DNA from: Ferrovibrio sp046294345
GTDB lineage: Bacteria; Pseudomonadota; Alphaproteobacteria; Ferrovibrionales; Ferrovibrionaceae
DNA: 64,000 nucleotides
Direction: 5' to 3'
Assembly: GCA_046294345.1 (NCBI GenBank)
Contig: JBKBJT010000015.1
Coordinates: 14,054-78,053 of the forward strand
In this document: in pieces, positions 36,351-45,439 of the stretch
How the letters are laid out: the number at the start of each line of letters is the position of its first letter
Position numbering within the stretch: the stretch's first letter is position 1
The notes under the pieces: generated by a model
Told to the model about the DNA's origin: nothing
What the model saw: the letters and a program-made list of their open reading frames with translations, nothing else
Databases searched by the model: none
Position numbers and translations under genes: made by a program

Positions 36351-36941
36351 ATGACCCAACTCCCCACAGCATCGAGCGATCACGGCAGCGGCAATATCCC
36401 GCCGAATAGCATAGCGGCAGCACGCGGCCATGCCGCCGCGCAATCGGGTGACACCTCCGGCAGCAACGAATACCTCACCTTCTCGATCGACAGCCAGGAT
36501 TACGGCATCGACATCTTGAGCGTGCGCGAAATCCGGGCCTGGACCGAGGTGACGAACCTGCCCAACACGCCGGACTTCGTGCGCGGCATCATCAACCTGC
36601 GTGGCACCATCGTACCGATCTACGACCTGCGCGTCCGCTTCGGCGGCGGCCGCACCACCCCGACCAGCATGCATGTCGTGATCGTCGTGGTGGCAGCCAA
36701 CGGTACCTTCGGGCTGCTGGTCGATTCCGTGTCCGACATCCTGTCGATCGCCGAACGCGACCTGCAGGGTGTGCCGGAAACCGGGATGGAGGCCGACTAT
36801 CGTTTCCTTAATGCCATCGTCGCGCGCGGCGACCGCATGGTGTCTATCATCGACCTCGATCACCTGGTCAACCAGGACACGGCGGCGCAGATGGAACAGA
36901 TCGCCGCGCAACAAGGGTCCGGTGCGGCCGCCCAGGCGTGA
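36351..36941 (+). CDS. cheW: Chemotaxis coupling protein CheW
   Basis: A 196-residue CheW, longer than usual by a 40-residue disordered N-terminus. The conserved core runs from EYLTFSIDSQDYGIDILSVRE through VTNLPNTPDFVRGIINLRG to FGLLVDSVSDIL; NLRG is the hallmark. It links chemoreceptors to the CheA kinase. AGAGGAGG precedes the start. The receptor gene follows after 200 bases, but no cheA, cheY, cheR or cheB is in the window, so the pair probably plugs into a pathway encoded elsewhere. Confidence 0.92.
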   Translation: MTQLPTASSDHGSGNIPPNSIAAARGHAAAQSGDTSGSNEYLTFSIDSQDYGIDILSVREIRAWTEVTNLPNTPDFVRGIINLRGTIVPIYDLRVRFGGGRTTPTSMHVVIVVVAANGTFGLLVDSVSDILSIAERDLQGVPETGMEADYRFLNAIVARGDRMVSIIDLDHLVNQDTAAQMEQIAAQQGSGAAAQA

Positions 36942-37056
36942 TGTCTTCCGATGATCAGACAGGGCCGTGTTTTGCGGGGCACATGATTGCGACTCGCAGC
37001 TATCTGCCCCTACGCACCCGATTTCCGCGGCGTAAGGATTAAATCTTGATAACCTA

Positions 37057-37075
37057 TGCACTTTAGCCGAGTGCA
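37057..37075. promoter_or_regulatory. Short inverted repeat upstream of the chemoreceptor gene
   Basis: TGCACT (37057-37062) and AGTGCA (37070-37075) are perfect inverted 6-mers around 7 bases in the 200-base cheW-mcp gap. It could be an operator or leader hairpin; there is no T run, so a terminator is unlikely. Confidence 0.3.
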
Positions 37076-37141
37076 TTGCACAAAAGTCCGGCTAATTTAA
37101 TTCCGCTGACAACCCCAACACGGGGACAAAGGGGAATACCC

Positions 37142-39661
37142 ATGCCGACTTTTTCCATCCGCACCACACTGGGGCTCGTTATCGGCGTCCTGGGCATCAT
37201 GCTGGTCGCAATCAGTGCCATCTCGCTGAACGAGGCCATTCAGCGTTACAGCGCCGCTCAGAAGGTGGCGACGCTGGCCCCGATCAGCCAGGCCTTCTTC
37301 CGCAGCCTGCAGCAGCATCGGCTGGAGCGCGGCAACATCATGATCGCGTTCCGCGCCGACGCCCCAGCCAGCAAGGACAGCATCGACAACATCACCGCCC
37401 AGCGGGACAATACGAAAGACGGCTACAATACCGGCTATGCGCTTCTGTCGGCGCTCCGCGACCTGCCGGGCGCGGCCCCGATTCAGACCAAGCTGAAATC
37501 CGCGCATGATGCCGTGGAAGCAATGCGTCCCAAGATGATGACGCTGATTGCCCAACCCAAGGACCAGCGTGACGCGCAGGCCATGCAGGACTGGCCACGC
37601 GTAACCCAGGGCTATCTGAACGCCCTGCAGGAGGCTTCGGATTTCCTGGAATCCTCGCTCCAGCTTGTCGATCCCGTCGTCGACCAGATGCTGAACGTCA
37701 AACAGAACGCCTGGACGATTCGCAACTATTCGGGCTCCATGGTTCTGCGCATCCTCACCACCATGTCGGCCAACCAGAACTGGGGTATTCCCGAGGTGAT
37801 GGCTCATGCCGATGATGCCGGCCGCTCGGCTACGGCGTGGGACATCGTTACCGTCATTGCTGCGCGCGATGATGCGCCCGCTTCCGTGCGCGAGGTCGTG
37901 AACAATGCCAAGGCCTTCTTTTCCGGTCCTATCGGCGAGGAGCGTCAGACCATTGTAAAGGCACTGAGCAGCGGCCAGCCTTCGCCGGTTCCGATCTCGA
38001 AATACCAGCCGGGTGTGGTCGATAGCCTCAATCTGCTGAATGCAATCGCCAATACGGCACTGGATGAACTGATCAAACGTGCCGATGCGCAGATGACCCA
38101 GACGCAGCAAAGCCTGGGCCTGAATGGCGCCCTGCTGGTCGCTGCCATAGCCTTCACCGTCTTCGGCTTCCTGATCGTGCAATGGCGCGTCAGCGGTCCG
38201 ATCCAGCGGATGACCGGCGCCATGCAGCGTCTGGCCGACCGCGACCTCGCGGTGGAAATCCCCTTCGTCGATCGCGGCGCCGAAATCGGCCAGATGGCCA
38301 AGGCCGTGCAGGTGTTCAAGGACAACATGGTTGCCCGCGAAAAGGCCGAAGCCGATATCGCCCGCCAGCGCGAAGAAAGCGAGCAGCGGCGCATCGAACG
38401 CGAGGCGCGCGAGAAGGCGGCCGGCGATGAGATCGCTGCCCTGGTCAACAAGGTGGCGCAGGGCGACCTGTCGGGCCGCATTAATGAAGGCGGTAAGGAA
38501 GGCTTCTTCCTCACCACCAGCCAGGAACTGAACCGCCTGGCCGCGACCTTGCAGACCATGGCCGGCGAGATGGCCGACACCATGGGCGCCATGGCCGGCG
38601 GCGACCTGACCAAGTCGGTGCGCGGCGATTACCGCGGCGTGTTCGGTCAGTTGAAAGACAGCGCCAACAGCATGGCCGACCGCATGCGCGATTTCGCCGG
38701 CCGCCTGACCAGCACGGCGCAGTCGGTGAAGACCGCGTCGGATGAGATTTCCTCTGGCTCGCAGGACCTGGCGCAGCGTACGGAAAGCCAGGCAGCCAGC
38801 ATCGAGGAAACGGCCGCCTCGATGCACGAGATCACCACGACGGTGAAGCAGAATGCCGACAACGCCCAGGCCGCCAACCAGCTGGCGACAGCGGCCCGCG
38901 ACACCGCGGAAAAGGGCGGCAGCGTAGTGGGCGATGCCGTTTCGGCGGTGAGCCGGATCGAGGAAAGCGCGCAGAAGATCTCCGACATCGTCGGGCTGAT
39001 CGACGAGATCGCCTTCCAGACCAACCTGCTGGCGCTGAATGCCTCGGTGGAAGCAGCGCGCGCCGGCGAGGCCGGCAAGGGCTTTGCCGTGGTGGCGCAG
39101 GAAGTGCGTGCGCTGGCCCAGCGTTCGGCCAATGCATCGAAGGACATCAAAGCCCTGATCCAGGAATCGAACGCCCAGGTGAAGACCGGGGCCGACCTGG
39201 TCGGCCGCACCGGCCAGTCGCTGACCGAGATCGTGGCCTCGATCAAGAAGGTGTCCGACATCGTGGCCGAGATCGCGGCCGCCAGCCGCGAGCAGGCCAC
39301 CGGCCTGGAGCAGATCAACACCGCCGTGGGCCAGATGGACGAGATGACCCAGCGTAACGCCGCCCTGGTGGAGGAAACCACGGCCGCCGCCCAGAGCCTG
39401 GCCGGCCAGGCCAGCGAGTTGGCCGACCTGGTCGGCTTCTTCAAGCTGGACGGACGCGCCCCGGCAGCGACACCGAAACTGGTTGCCGTGCCGCCTAGCC
39501 CGGCCCCGGCAGCAAAGCCGGCCGTGGCCGCCAAGCCGGCCCCGGCAAAGCCAACTTCAGCCAAGCCCGCTGCGGCGGCGACTCCTGCGCCGGCGCCGAA
39601 ACCAGCTGCGGCCGCGCCCAGGCCGGCTGCGGCGGATGAGGACGACTGGCAGGAATTCTGA
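37142..39661 (+). CDS. Methyl-accepting chemotaxis protein
   Basis: An 839-residue transmembrane receptor. Helix 1 at about 8-30, a large helical periplasmic domain with LQQHRLERGNIMIAF like nitrate-sensing (NIT) domains, helix 2 at about 342-362, HAMP segments, and a signalling domain with the hairpin tip EIAFQTNLLALNASVEAARAGE-like sequence, methylation helices, then a Pro/Ala/Lys linker of about 60 residues and the C-terminal pentapeptide DWQEF. The pentapeptide after a flexible linker is the kind of tether that binds CheR/CheB. GGGGA lies before the ATG at 37142. Confidence 0.93.
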   Translation: MPTFSIRTTLGLVIGVLGIMLVAISAISLNEAIQRYSAAQKVATLAPISQAFFRSLQQHRLERGNIMIAFRADAPASKDSIDNITAQRDNTKDGYNTGYALLSALRDLPGAAPIQTKLKSAHDAVEAMRPKMMTLIAQPKDQRDAQAMQDWPRVTQGYLNALQEASDFLESSLQLVDPVVDQMLNVKQNAWTIRNYSGSMVLRILTTMSANQNWGIPEVMAHADDAGRSATAWDIVTVIAARDDAPASVREVVNNAKAFFSGPIGEERQTIVKALSSGQPSPVPISKYQPGVVDSLNLLNAIANTALDELIKRADAQMTQTQQSLGLNGALLVAAIAFTVFGFLIVQWRVSGPIQRMTGAMQRLADRDLAVEIPFVDRGAEIGQMAKAVQVFKDNMVAREKAEADIARQREESEQRRIEREAREKAAGDEIAALVNKVAQGDLSGRINEGGKEGFFLTTSQELNRLAATLQTMAGEMADTMGAMAGGDLTKSVRGDYRGVFGQLKDSANSMADRMRDFAGRLTSTAQSVKTASDEISSGSQDLAQRTESQAASIEETAASMHEITTTVKQNADNAQAANQLATAARDTAEKGGSVVGDAVSAVSRIEESAQKISDIVGLIDEIAFQTNLLALNASVEAARAGEAGKGFAVVAQEVRALAQRSANASKDIKALIQESNAQVKTGADLVGRTGQSLTEIVASIKKVSDIVAEIAAASREQATGLEQINTAVGQMDEMTQRNAALVEETTAAAQSLAGQASELADLVGFFKLDGRAPAATPKLVAVPPSPAPAAKPAVAAKPAPAKPTSAKPAAAATPAPAPKPAAAAPRPAAADEDDWQEF

Positions 39662-39679
39662 CCGTCTTTCAAGGGGTTT

Positions 39680-39699
39680 CCCATGCCTTCGGGCATGGG
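39680..39699 (+). other. UUCG-loop RNA hairpin between mcp and tkt
   Basis: CCCATGCC and GGCATGGG form a perfect 8-base stem closed by a TTCG tetraloop on a C-G pair, an unusually stable RNA hairpin. It sits 19 bases after the receptor stop. There is no T run, so it may be a transcript 3' end stabiliser or a weak terminator. Confidence 0.5.
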
Positions 39700-39766
39700 T
39701 TGACGGGGGCCGCTGGGACCGGCATGGTCCGCCCGCTTTCGACTCCAGAAGCGGGATTCCACCGAT

Positions 39767-41779
39767 ATGCTGCAGGCCGCCACAGCCTTCCCCCGTCACG
39801 CCGCCCCGGTCAGTCATGCCGACATGGCGAATGCCATCCGGGCGCTTGCCATGGATGCCGTGCAAAAGGCCAATTCGGGCCATCCCGGCATGCCGATGGG
39901 CATGGCCGACGTGGCTACGGTGTTGTTCAGCCGCTTCCTGAAATTCGACCCACAGAACGCGACCTGGCCTGACCGCGACCGCTTCGTGCTGTCGGCCGGC
40001 CACGGTTCGATGCTGCTCTATGCCCTGCTCCACCTGACCGGCTATCCGGACATGACGCTGGAGGAGCTGAAGAACTTCCGCCAAATCGGCTCGCGCACGG
40101 CTGGCCACCCGGAATTCGGCCATGCCGGCGGGATCGAGACCACCACCGGCCCTCTGGGTCAGGGCATCGCCACCGCCGTGGGCATGGCGCTGGCCGAGCG
40201 TCTGCTGGCCGCCCAGTTCGGCAAGGACGTGGTGGACCACTACACCTATGTGATCGCCGGCGACGGCTGCCTGATGGAAGGCATCAGCCACGAAGCCATC
40301 TCGATGGCTGGCCATATGAAGCTGAACAAGCTGATCGTCCTGTGGGACGACAATGAGATTTCCATCGACGGTCCGACCAGCCTGTCGGTGTCCGACGACC
40401 AGATCACCCGTTTCCAGGCCAGCGGCTGGGCCACCATCCGCGTCGACGGCCATGACCCGGAAGCCGTCGCCGCCGCCATCGCCGCCGCGCAGAAGAGCGA
40501 CAGGCCCAGCCTGATCGCCTGCCGCACCGTGATCGGCTATGGCGCGCCGACCAAAGCCGGCACGGCTGCCACCCATGGCTCGCCGCTGGGCCCCGACGAG
40601 ATCAAGGGCGCGCGCGAAAAGCTGGGCTGGCCGCATGCCCCCTTCGAGATTCCAGACACCATCCTGAAGGCCTGGCGCGCTGTCGGCAGCGCCAATGCCG
40701 CCAAGAAACAGGCCTGGGACAAGGCGCTGGCCGCCCTGCCCGCGCCGCAGCGCGCCGAATGGGAGCGCCGCGTCAAGGGCGACCTGCCGGCCGATTTCGC
40801 CAGGGTAATGGACGAGTACAAGGCCAAACTGGCCGCCGACAAGCCGAAATGGGCGACCCGCAAGTCGTCGCAGATGGCGCTGGAAGTCATCAATCCGGCC
40901 GTGCCCGAGACAATCGGCGGCTCGGCCGACCTGACCGGATCGAACAACACCAAGACCGCCGGCCTCAATCCGGTCAAGCCCGGCGACTTCAGCGGCCGCT
41001 ATGTCTATTACGGTGTGCGCGAGCATGGCATGGCGGCGACGATGAACGGCATCGCCCTGCATGGCGGGCTGATCCCCTATGGCGGCACCTTCCTGGTCTT
41101 CACCGATTACTGCCGCCCCTCGATCCGCCTCTCGGCCCTGATGGAGCAGCGTGTCATCTATGTGATGACCCATGATTCCATCGGCCTGGGCGAAGACGGT
41201 CCGACGCACCAGCCGGTCGAGCATCTGGCCGCCCTGCGCGCCATCCCGAACCTGCTCGTTTTGCGCCCGGCCGACGCGGTGGAAACCGCCGAAGCCTGGC
41301 AGGTGGCGCTGGAACAGAAGCATCGCCCCAGCGTACTGGCCCTCACCCGCCAGGATCTGCCGGCTGTGCGCACCAGCCACAGCAAGGAAAACCTGGTGGC
41401 CAGGGGCGGTTATGAACTGGTCGCCGCCGACGGCGCCGCCAAGGTGACCCTGCTGGCCACCGGTTCGGAAATCGCCATCGCGATGACCGCCCGCGACCTG
41501 CTGCAGAAGGATGGCATCCCGACCCGCGTCGTCTCGATGCCGAGCTTCGAATTGTTTGACACCCAGGATGCCGCCTACCAGGAAAAGACCCTGGGCCCGG
41601 GCACCGTGCGCGTGGCGATCGAGGCCGGCGTGCGCCAGGGCTGGGACCGTTACCTCGGCATCAAGGGCGGCTTCGTCGGCATGAGCGGCTTCGGGGCCTC
41701 GGGCCCCTACGAGCAGTTGTACAAGCATTTCGGCATCACGCCGGAAGCCGTGGCCCAGGCGGCCAAGCAGAGGCTGTAA
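39767..41779 (+). CDS. tkt: Transketolase
   Basis: A 670-residue thiamine-diphosphate enzyme of the pentose phosphate pathway (and Calvin cycle where present). Motifs: ANSGHPGMPMGMADVA near the N-terminus, the ThDP motif GDGCLMEGISHEAIS through LWDDNEIS, and YYGVREHGMAATMNGIALHG, DSIGLGEDGPTHQPVEH in the pyrimidine-binding domain. Length is typical. No gap, fba or rbc gene follows in this window; zwf is 23 kb away. Confidence 0.95.
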   Translation: MLQAATAFPRHAAPVSHADMANAIRALAMDAVQKANSGHPGMPMGMADVATVLFSRFLKFDPQNATWPDRDRFVLSAGHGSMLLYALLHLTGYPDMTLEELKNFRQIGSRTAGHPEFGHAGGIETTTGPLGQGIATAVGMALAERLLAAQFGKDVVDHYTYVIAGDGCLMEGISHEAISMAGHMKLNKLIVLWDDNEISIDGPTSLSVSDDQITRFQASGWATIRVDGHDPEAVAAAIAAAQKSDRPSLIACRTVIGYGAPTKAGTAATHGSPLGPDEIKGAREKLGWPHAPFEIPDTILKAWRAVGSANAAKKQAWDKALAALPAPQRAEWERRVKGDLPADFARVMDEYKAKLAADKPKWATRKSSQMALEVINPAVPETIGGSADLTGSNNTKTAGLNPVKPGDFSGRYVYYGVREHGMAATMNGIALHGGLIPYGGTFLVFTDYCRPSIRLSALMEQRVIYVMTHDSIGLGEDGPTHQPVEHLAALRAIPNLLVLRPADAVETAEAWQVALEQKHRPSVLALTRQDLPAVRTSHSKENLVARGGYELVAADGAAKVTLLATGSEIAIAMTARDLLQKDGIPTRVVSMPSFELFDTQDAAYQEKTLGPGTVRVAIEAGVRQGWDRYLGIKGGFVGMSGFGASGPYEQLYKHFGITPEAVAQAAKQRL

Positions 41780-41957
41780 GGCGCACAGGCGGGTAACTGC
41801 CTGCCGCGCAAGCTTTTATCCGTGCAGGCCTGCCCGTCGCAGGCTGGGCGAAAGCTGTCAGGCCCGGAGCCATGCTGGCCCCGCCTTACGTCGCATGCTA
41901 TAGCAGCCGGCATTAACTCTTTGCCGAGATTGACTCTTTGATCGGGACGGATTCCCT

Positions 41958-43724
41958 GTGACTTCCCCCACGCCCCCCGGCACACCGGTCAGCAGCATGG
42001 CGCTGATCCGCCGCCTGCTGGCCGAACAGGTTCGCCCCCATATCGGTTCGCTGTTCCTGGCAGTGATCAGCATGGGTGTCGTGGCGGCGATGACGGCCGC
42101 CACCGCCTGGCTGCTCAAGCCGGCCATCGACCAGGTTTTCACCGAACGTGATCCCTACTGGACCATGATGGTGCCGCTGATGGTGGTAGCCGTAGTGGTG
42201 ATCAAGGCCATCGCCGCCTATTTCGAGGGCACGCTGATGACCCAGTTCGGCGAGCGGATCATCGCCGACACCCAGGTCCGCATGTATGCCCACATGATCC
42301 GCGCCGACCTTGCCTGGCTGCATGAAATGCATTCCGGCAAACTGATCGCCAGCTTCCTGTATGACGCCAGCCTGCTGCGCGAGGCAGTATCGAAAGCTCT
42401 CACCGGCATCGTCAAGGACAGCCTGAGCCTGATTTTCCTCACCGGCGTGATGTTTGCCATGAACTGGCAATTCGCCCTGATCGTCTGTGTGATCTTCCCG
42501 ATCGTGGGCCTGACCACCCGGCGGCTGGGCAAGAAGGCGCGCAAGGGTTCGGCGCGTTCGCAGCAGGAAACCGGCAAGCTGACCACCATCCTGAGCGAGA
42601 CCTTCGATGGCGCGCGCATGGTCAAGGCCTATGGCATGGAGCAGCGCGAGATCGACCGCGCGCGTCAGTCGGTGGAAACGCGCCTGGGCCACATCATGAA
42701 GGTCGTGCGCGCCCGCGCCGCAGCCAGCCCCTCCACCGAGGCCTTGGGCGGCATCGCGGTCGCCGTGATCATCTATATCGGCGGCACCACAGAAACCCTG
42801 ACGCTCGGCACGCTGACCGCCTTTATCTATGCCGCGCTTTCGGCCTACCAGCCACTCAAGGCACTCGCCAACCTGAATACCGCCCTGCAGGAAGGCTTGG
42901 CTGCCGCCGAGCGCATTTTCAGCCTGCTCGACATCAAACCGAAAATCACCGAAGCGGTGGATGCGAAACCGCTGGTCGTCTCGGGCGGCGAAATCCGCCT
43001 GGAACAGGTGAGTTTCCGGTACAGCGAAGACAAGACCGCGCTGCAGGACATTTCCCTCGTGGTGCCACGCGGCAAAAAGGCCGCTCTGGTTGGCGCCTCG
43101 GGCGCCGGCAAATCCACCCTGCTCAATCTTGTGCCGCGCTTCTACGATGCCTCGCAAGGGCGTGTGCTGATCGACGGGCAGGATGTGCGCTCAGTGACGC
43201 TTGGCTCGCTGCGCCGCAATGTGGCGCTGGTCAGCCAGGAACTGACGTTGTTCGACGACACCATCCGCGCCAACATCGCATATGGCCGTCCGGAAGCCGG
43301 CCAGGACGAGATCGAGGCCGCCGCCCGGCATGCCGCCGCGCATGATTTCATCATGGCTCTGCCGGAAGGTTACGACACGCTGGTGGGCGAGAACGGCGTG
43401 CGGCTTTCCGGCGGCCAGCGCCAGCGCATCGCCATTGCGCGGGCCATGCTGCGCGATGCCCCGATCCTGCTGCTGGACGAGGCAACCAGCGCGCTGGATA
43501 CCGAGTCCGAGCGCCTGATCCAGACGGCGCTGGGCGAACTGATGCGCGGCCGCACCACGCTGGTGATCGCCCACCGCCTGTCGACCGTGATCGATGCCGA
43601 CGTGATCTTTGTGCTGGATTACGGCCGTCTGGTCGAACAGGGCAGCCATGCCGAATTGCTGGCCCGCAACGGCGCCTATGCCCGGCTGTATGCCACCCAG
43701 TTCGCCGTCGAGGCCACGGCTTAA
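41958..43724 (+). CDS. Lipid A/lipid flippase ABC transporter, MsbA type
   Basis: A 588-residue half-transporter: six transmembrane helices (about 30-320) fused to an ATPase with Walker A GASGAGKST, signature LSGGQRQR, Walker B ILLLDEATSAL and H-loop IAHRLSTV. Such fused exporters flip lipid A-core across the inner membrane (MsbA), and the location before two acyltransferases and lpxK supports this. The GTG at 41958 is the likely start; the ribosome site is weak. It begins a four-gene lipid A operon. Confidence 0.85.
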   Translation: MTSPTPPGTPVSSMALIRRLLAEQVRPHIGSLFLAVISMGVVAAMTAATAWLLKPAIDQVFTERDPYWTMMVPLMVVAVVVIKAIAAYFEGTLMTQFGERIIADTQVRMYAHMIRADLAWLHEMHSGKLIASFLYDASLLREAVSKALTGIVKDSLSLIFLTGVMFAMNWQFALIVCVIFPIVGLTTRRLGKKARKGSARSQQETGKLTTILSETFDGARMVKAYGMEQREIDRARQSVETRLGHIMKVVRARAAASPSTEALGGIAVAVIIYIGGTTETLTLGTLTAFIYAALSAYQPLKALANLNTALQEGLAAAERIFSLLDIKPKITEAVDAKPLVVSGGEIRLEQVSFRYSEDKTALQDISLVVPRGKKAALVGASGAGKSTLLNLVPRFYDASQGRVLIDGQDVRSVTLGSLRRNVALVSQELTLFDDTIRANIAYGRPEAGQDEIEAAARHAAAHDFIMALPEGYDTLVGENGVRLSGGQRQRIAIARAMLRDAPILLLDEATSALDTESERLIQTALGELMRGRTTLVIAHRLSTVIDADVIFVLDYGRLVEQGSHAELLARNGAYARLYATQFAVEATA

Positions 43725-43728
43725 ATCC

Positions 43729-44463
43729 ATGGCCGGGCTGCTCAAGCGCATCCTGCGAAGCGCTCCCGTAGTTCGGCTGACGGCCGATGCCATTGCATTG
43801 TATGTGCGCTTCGTGCATGCCACCTCGCGCTGGGAAATCCGCGGCATCGAATATCCGCAACCTTTCTGGCGCGATGGCAAACCCTTCATAGGTGCCTTCT
43901 GGCATGGTCGCCTGTTGATGATGCCGCTGGCCTGGACGACCACGCATCCGATGCATGTACTTATTTCGCAGCATCGCGACGGCGAGTTGATCGCCCGCGC
44001 CATGGACCCGTTCGGCATTGGCACCGTGCGCGGATCCTCGGCCAAGCAGGGCAAGGCCGACAAGGGCGGCACTGCCGCCCTGCGCAGCATACTGCAGGTT
44101 CTGAAACGCGGCGAATACGTGACCGTCACGCCGGATGGGCCGCGCGGGCCGCGTATGCGAGCCAGCACGGGAATCGTCGCCGCCGCCCGCCTCGCCCGCG
44201 TACCGATCATACCCGCCACTTATGGCGTCGCGCGACGCAGGCTGGCCGCTTCATGGGATCGTTTCCTGATTCCATGGCCTTTCAACCGCGGCATTTATAT
44301 CTGGGGCGAACCGATCGACGTCCATAGCGACGAAACCGAAAGCCTTGAGCAGGCGGCACTGCGCGTGGAACGCGCGCTCAATGCACTATGCGAGGCGGCC
44401 GACCGCCATTGCGGCCAGCCACCAGTCGAGCCTATGCCGGCACGGGATGGGCATGATGCCTAG
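43729..44463 (+). CDS. DUF374 lysophospholipid acyltransferase-like protein
   Basis: A 244-residue protein of the DUF374 family, related to lipid acyltransferases. AFWHGRLLMMPL and LISQHRDGELIARAM, then TPDGPRGPRM, are the family motifs (HRDGE probably holds the catalytic His and acid). Together with msbA and lpxK it is expected to acylate lipid A or a lipid precursor, but the substrate is not proven. The ATG at 43729 is 4 bases after the msbA stop, so the two are coupled. Confidence 0.85.
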   Translation: MAGLLKRILRSAPVVRLTADAIALYVRFVHATSRWEIRGIEYPQPFWRDGKPFIGAFWHGRLLMMPLAWTTTHPMHVLISQHRDGELIARAMDPFGIGTVRGSSAKQGKADKGGTAALRSILQVLKRGEYVTVTPDGPRGPRMRASTGIVAAARLARVPIIPATYGVARRRLAASWDRFLIPWPFNRGIYIWGEPIDVHSDETESLEQAALRVERALNALCEAADRHCGQPPVEPMPARDGHDA

Positions 44464-45439
44464 CCGGACGCCTGATTTCTGGCGCAGCGACACCGGCTCT
44501 CCCTGGCCGGCGATATTGCAGCCGCTGGCCAAAATTTATGAATTTGGTAACCGGCTCAACCGCCAAACCACTACACCGCAGGAGGTGGGCCGCCCGGTAA
44601 TCTCGGTCGGCAACCTGGTCGCCGGCGGCGCGGGCAAGACGCCAACCGCCATCGCACTGACCGAAATCCTGCATCGCCTGGGCCTGCATCCGCAGATCGT
44701 CAGCCGCGGCTATGGCGGCCGGCTGGCAGGCCCCGTGCGCGTCGATCCGGTGCGGCATACCGCTGCCGATGTGGGCGACGAGGCCCTGCTGCTGAATGCT
44801 GCCGCACCCACCTGGATCGGCCGCGACCGCCCCGCCGCCGCCCGGGCCGCCGTCGCCGCCGGCGCCGGCTGCATCATCGCCGACGACGCGCACCAGACAT
44901 ACGCACTGGCCCGCCAGCTCAGCCTGCTGGTGGTGGATGGCGGTTATGGTTTCGGCAATGGCCGTCTGCTGCCCGCCGGGCCCCTGCGCGAACCCATCGC
45001 GGAAGGCCTGGAACGTTGCGACGCGGTGATCCTGATCGGCAAACCCGTTGTGCCGCTGCCGTCTTTCGGCATGCGTCCGGTTTTTCGTGCCGAACTCGAA
45101 CCCAATGCCGCCGATGTCGTGCGGCTGCGCGGCCGGCGCGCGCTGGCCTTCGCCGGCATCGGTCGGCCGGAAAAATTCTATGCCTCGCTGCGCCAGGCCG
45201 GCGTCGAGATAGCCGCCACCAAATCCTTCCCCGATCATGCACCCTATAGCGAAGATGCCGTGATGCGTCTGGTGGAACAGGCCCACGCCCTGCACGCCAT
45301 TCCCGTGACCACTGCGAAGGACCAGATGCGGCTGCCGAGGGCAGCGCGGTCGATGGTCGATGTACTGCGCGTCAGCCTTGCCTTCGCCGACCCCACCGCC
45401 GTCGAACAATTCCTGAAAGGCAAGCTTGTTCGTGTTTAA
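44453..45439 (+). CDS. lpxK: Tetraacyldisaccharide 4'-kinase
   Basis: A 328-residue membrane-associated kinase that adds the 4'-phosphate of lipid A. The Walker A motif is VGNLVAGGAGKTPT and the metal/catalytic acidic motif IIADDAHQTYALA (usually DDGHQ), followed by VDGGYGFGNGRLLPAGPLREP and the C-terminal Lys-Asp motif VTTAKDQMRLP. It overlaps the DUF374 stop by 11 bases. The start could be the ATG at 44453 or 44456, just after GGGATGGG. Confidence 0.92.
   Translation: MMPSRTPDFWRSDTGSPWPAILQPLAKIYEFGNRLNRQTTTPQEVGRPVISVGNLVAGGAGKTPTAIALTEILHRLGLHPQIVSRGYGGRLAGPVRVDPVRHTAADVGDEALLLNAAAPTWIGRDRPAAARAAVAAGAGCIIADDAHQTYALARQLSLLVVDGGYGFGNGRLLPAGPLREPIAEGLERCDAVILIGKPVVPLPSFGMRPVFRAELEPNAADVVRLRGRRALAFAGIGRPEKFYASLRQAGVEIAATKSFPDHAPYSEDAVMRLVEQAHALHAIPVTTAKDQMRLPRAARSMVDVLRVSLAFADPTAVEQFLKGKLVRV

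Noticed and set aside
41916..41940. Direct repeats ACTCTTTG before the msbA-like gene
   Set aside because: Two 8-mers 17 bases apart in a short AT-richer stretch; too short to support a function.
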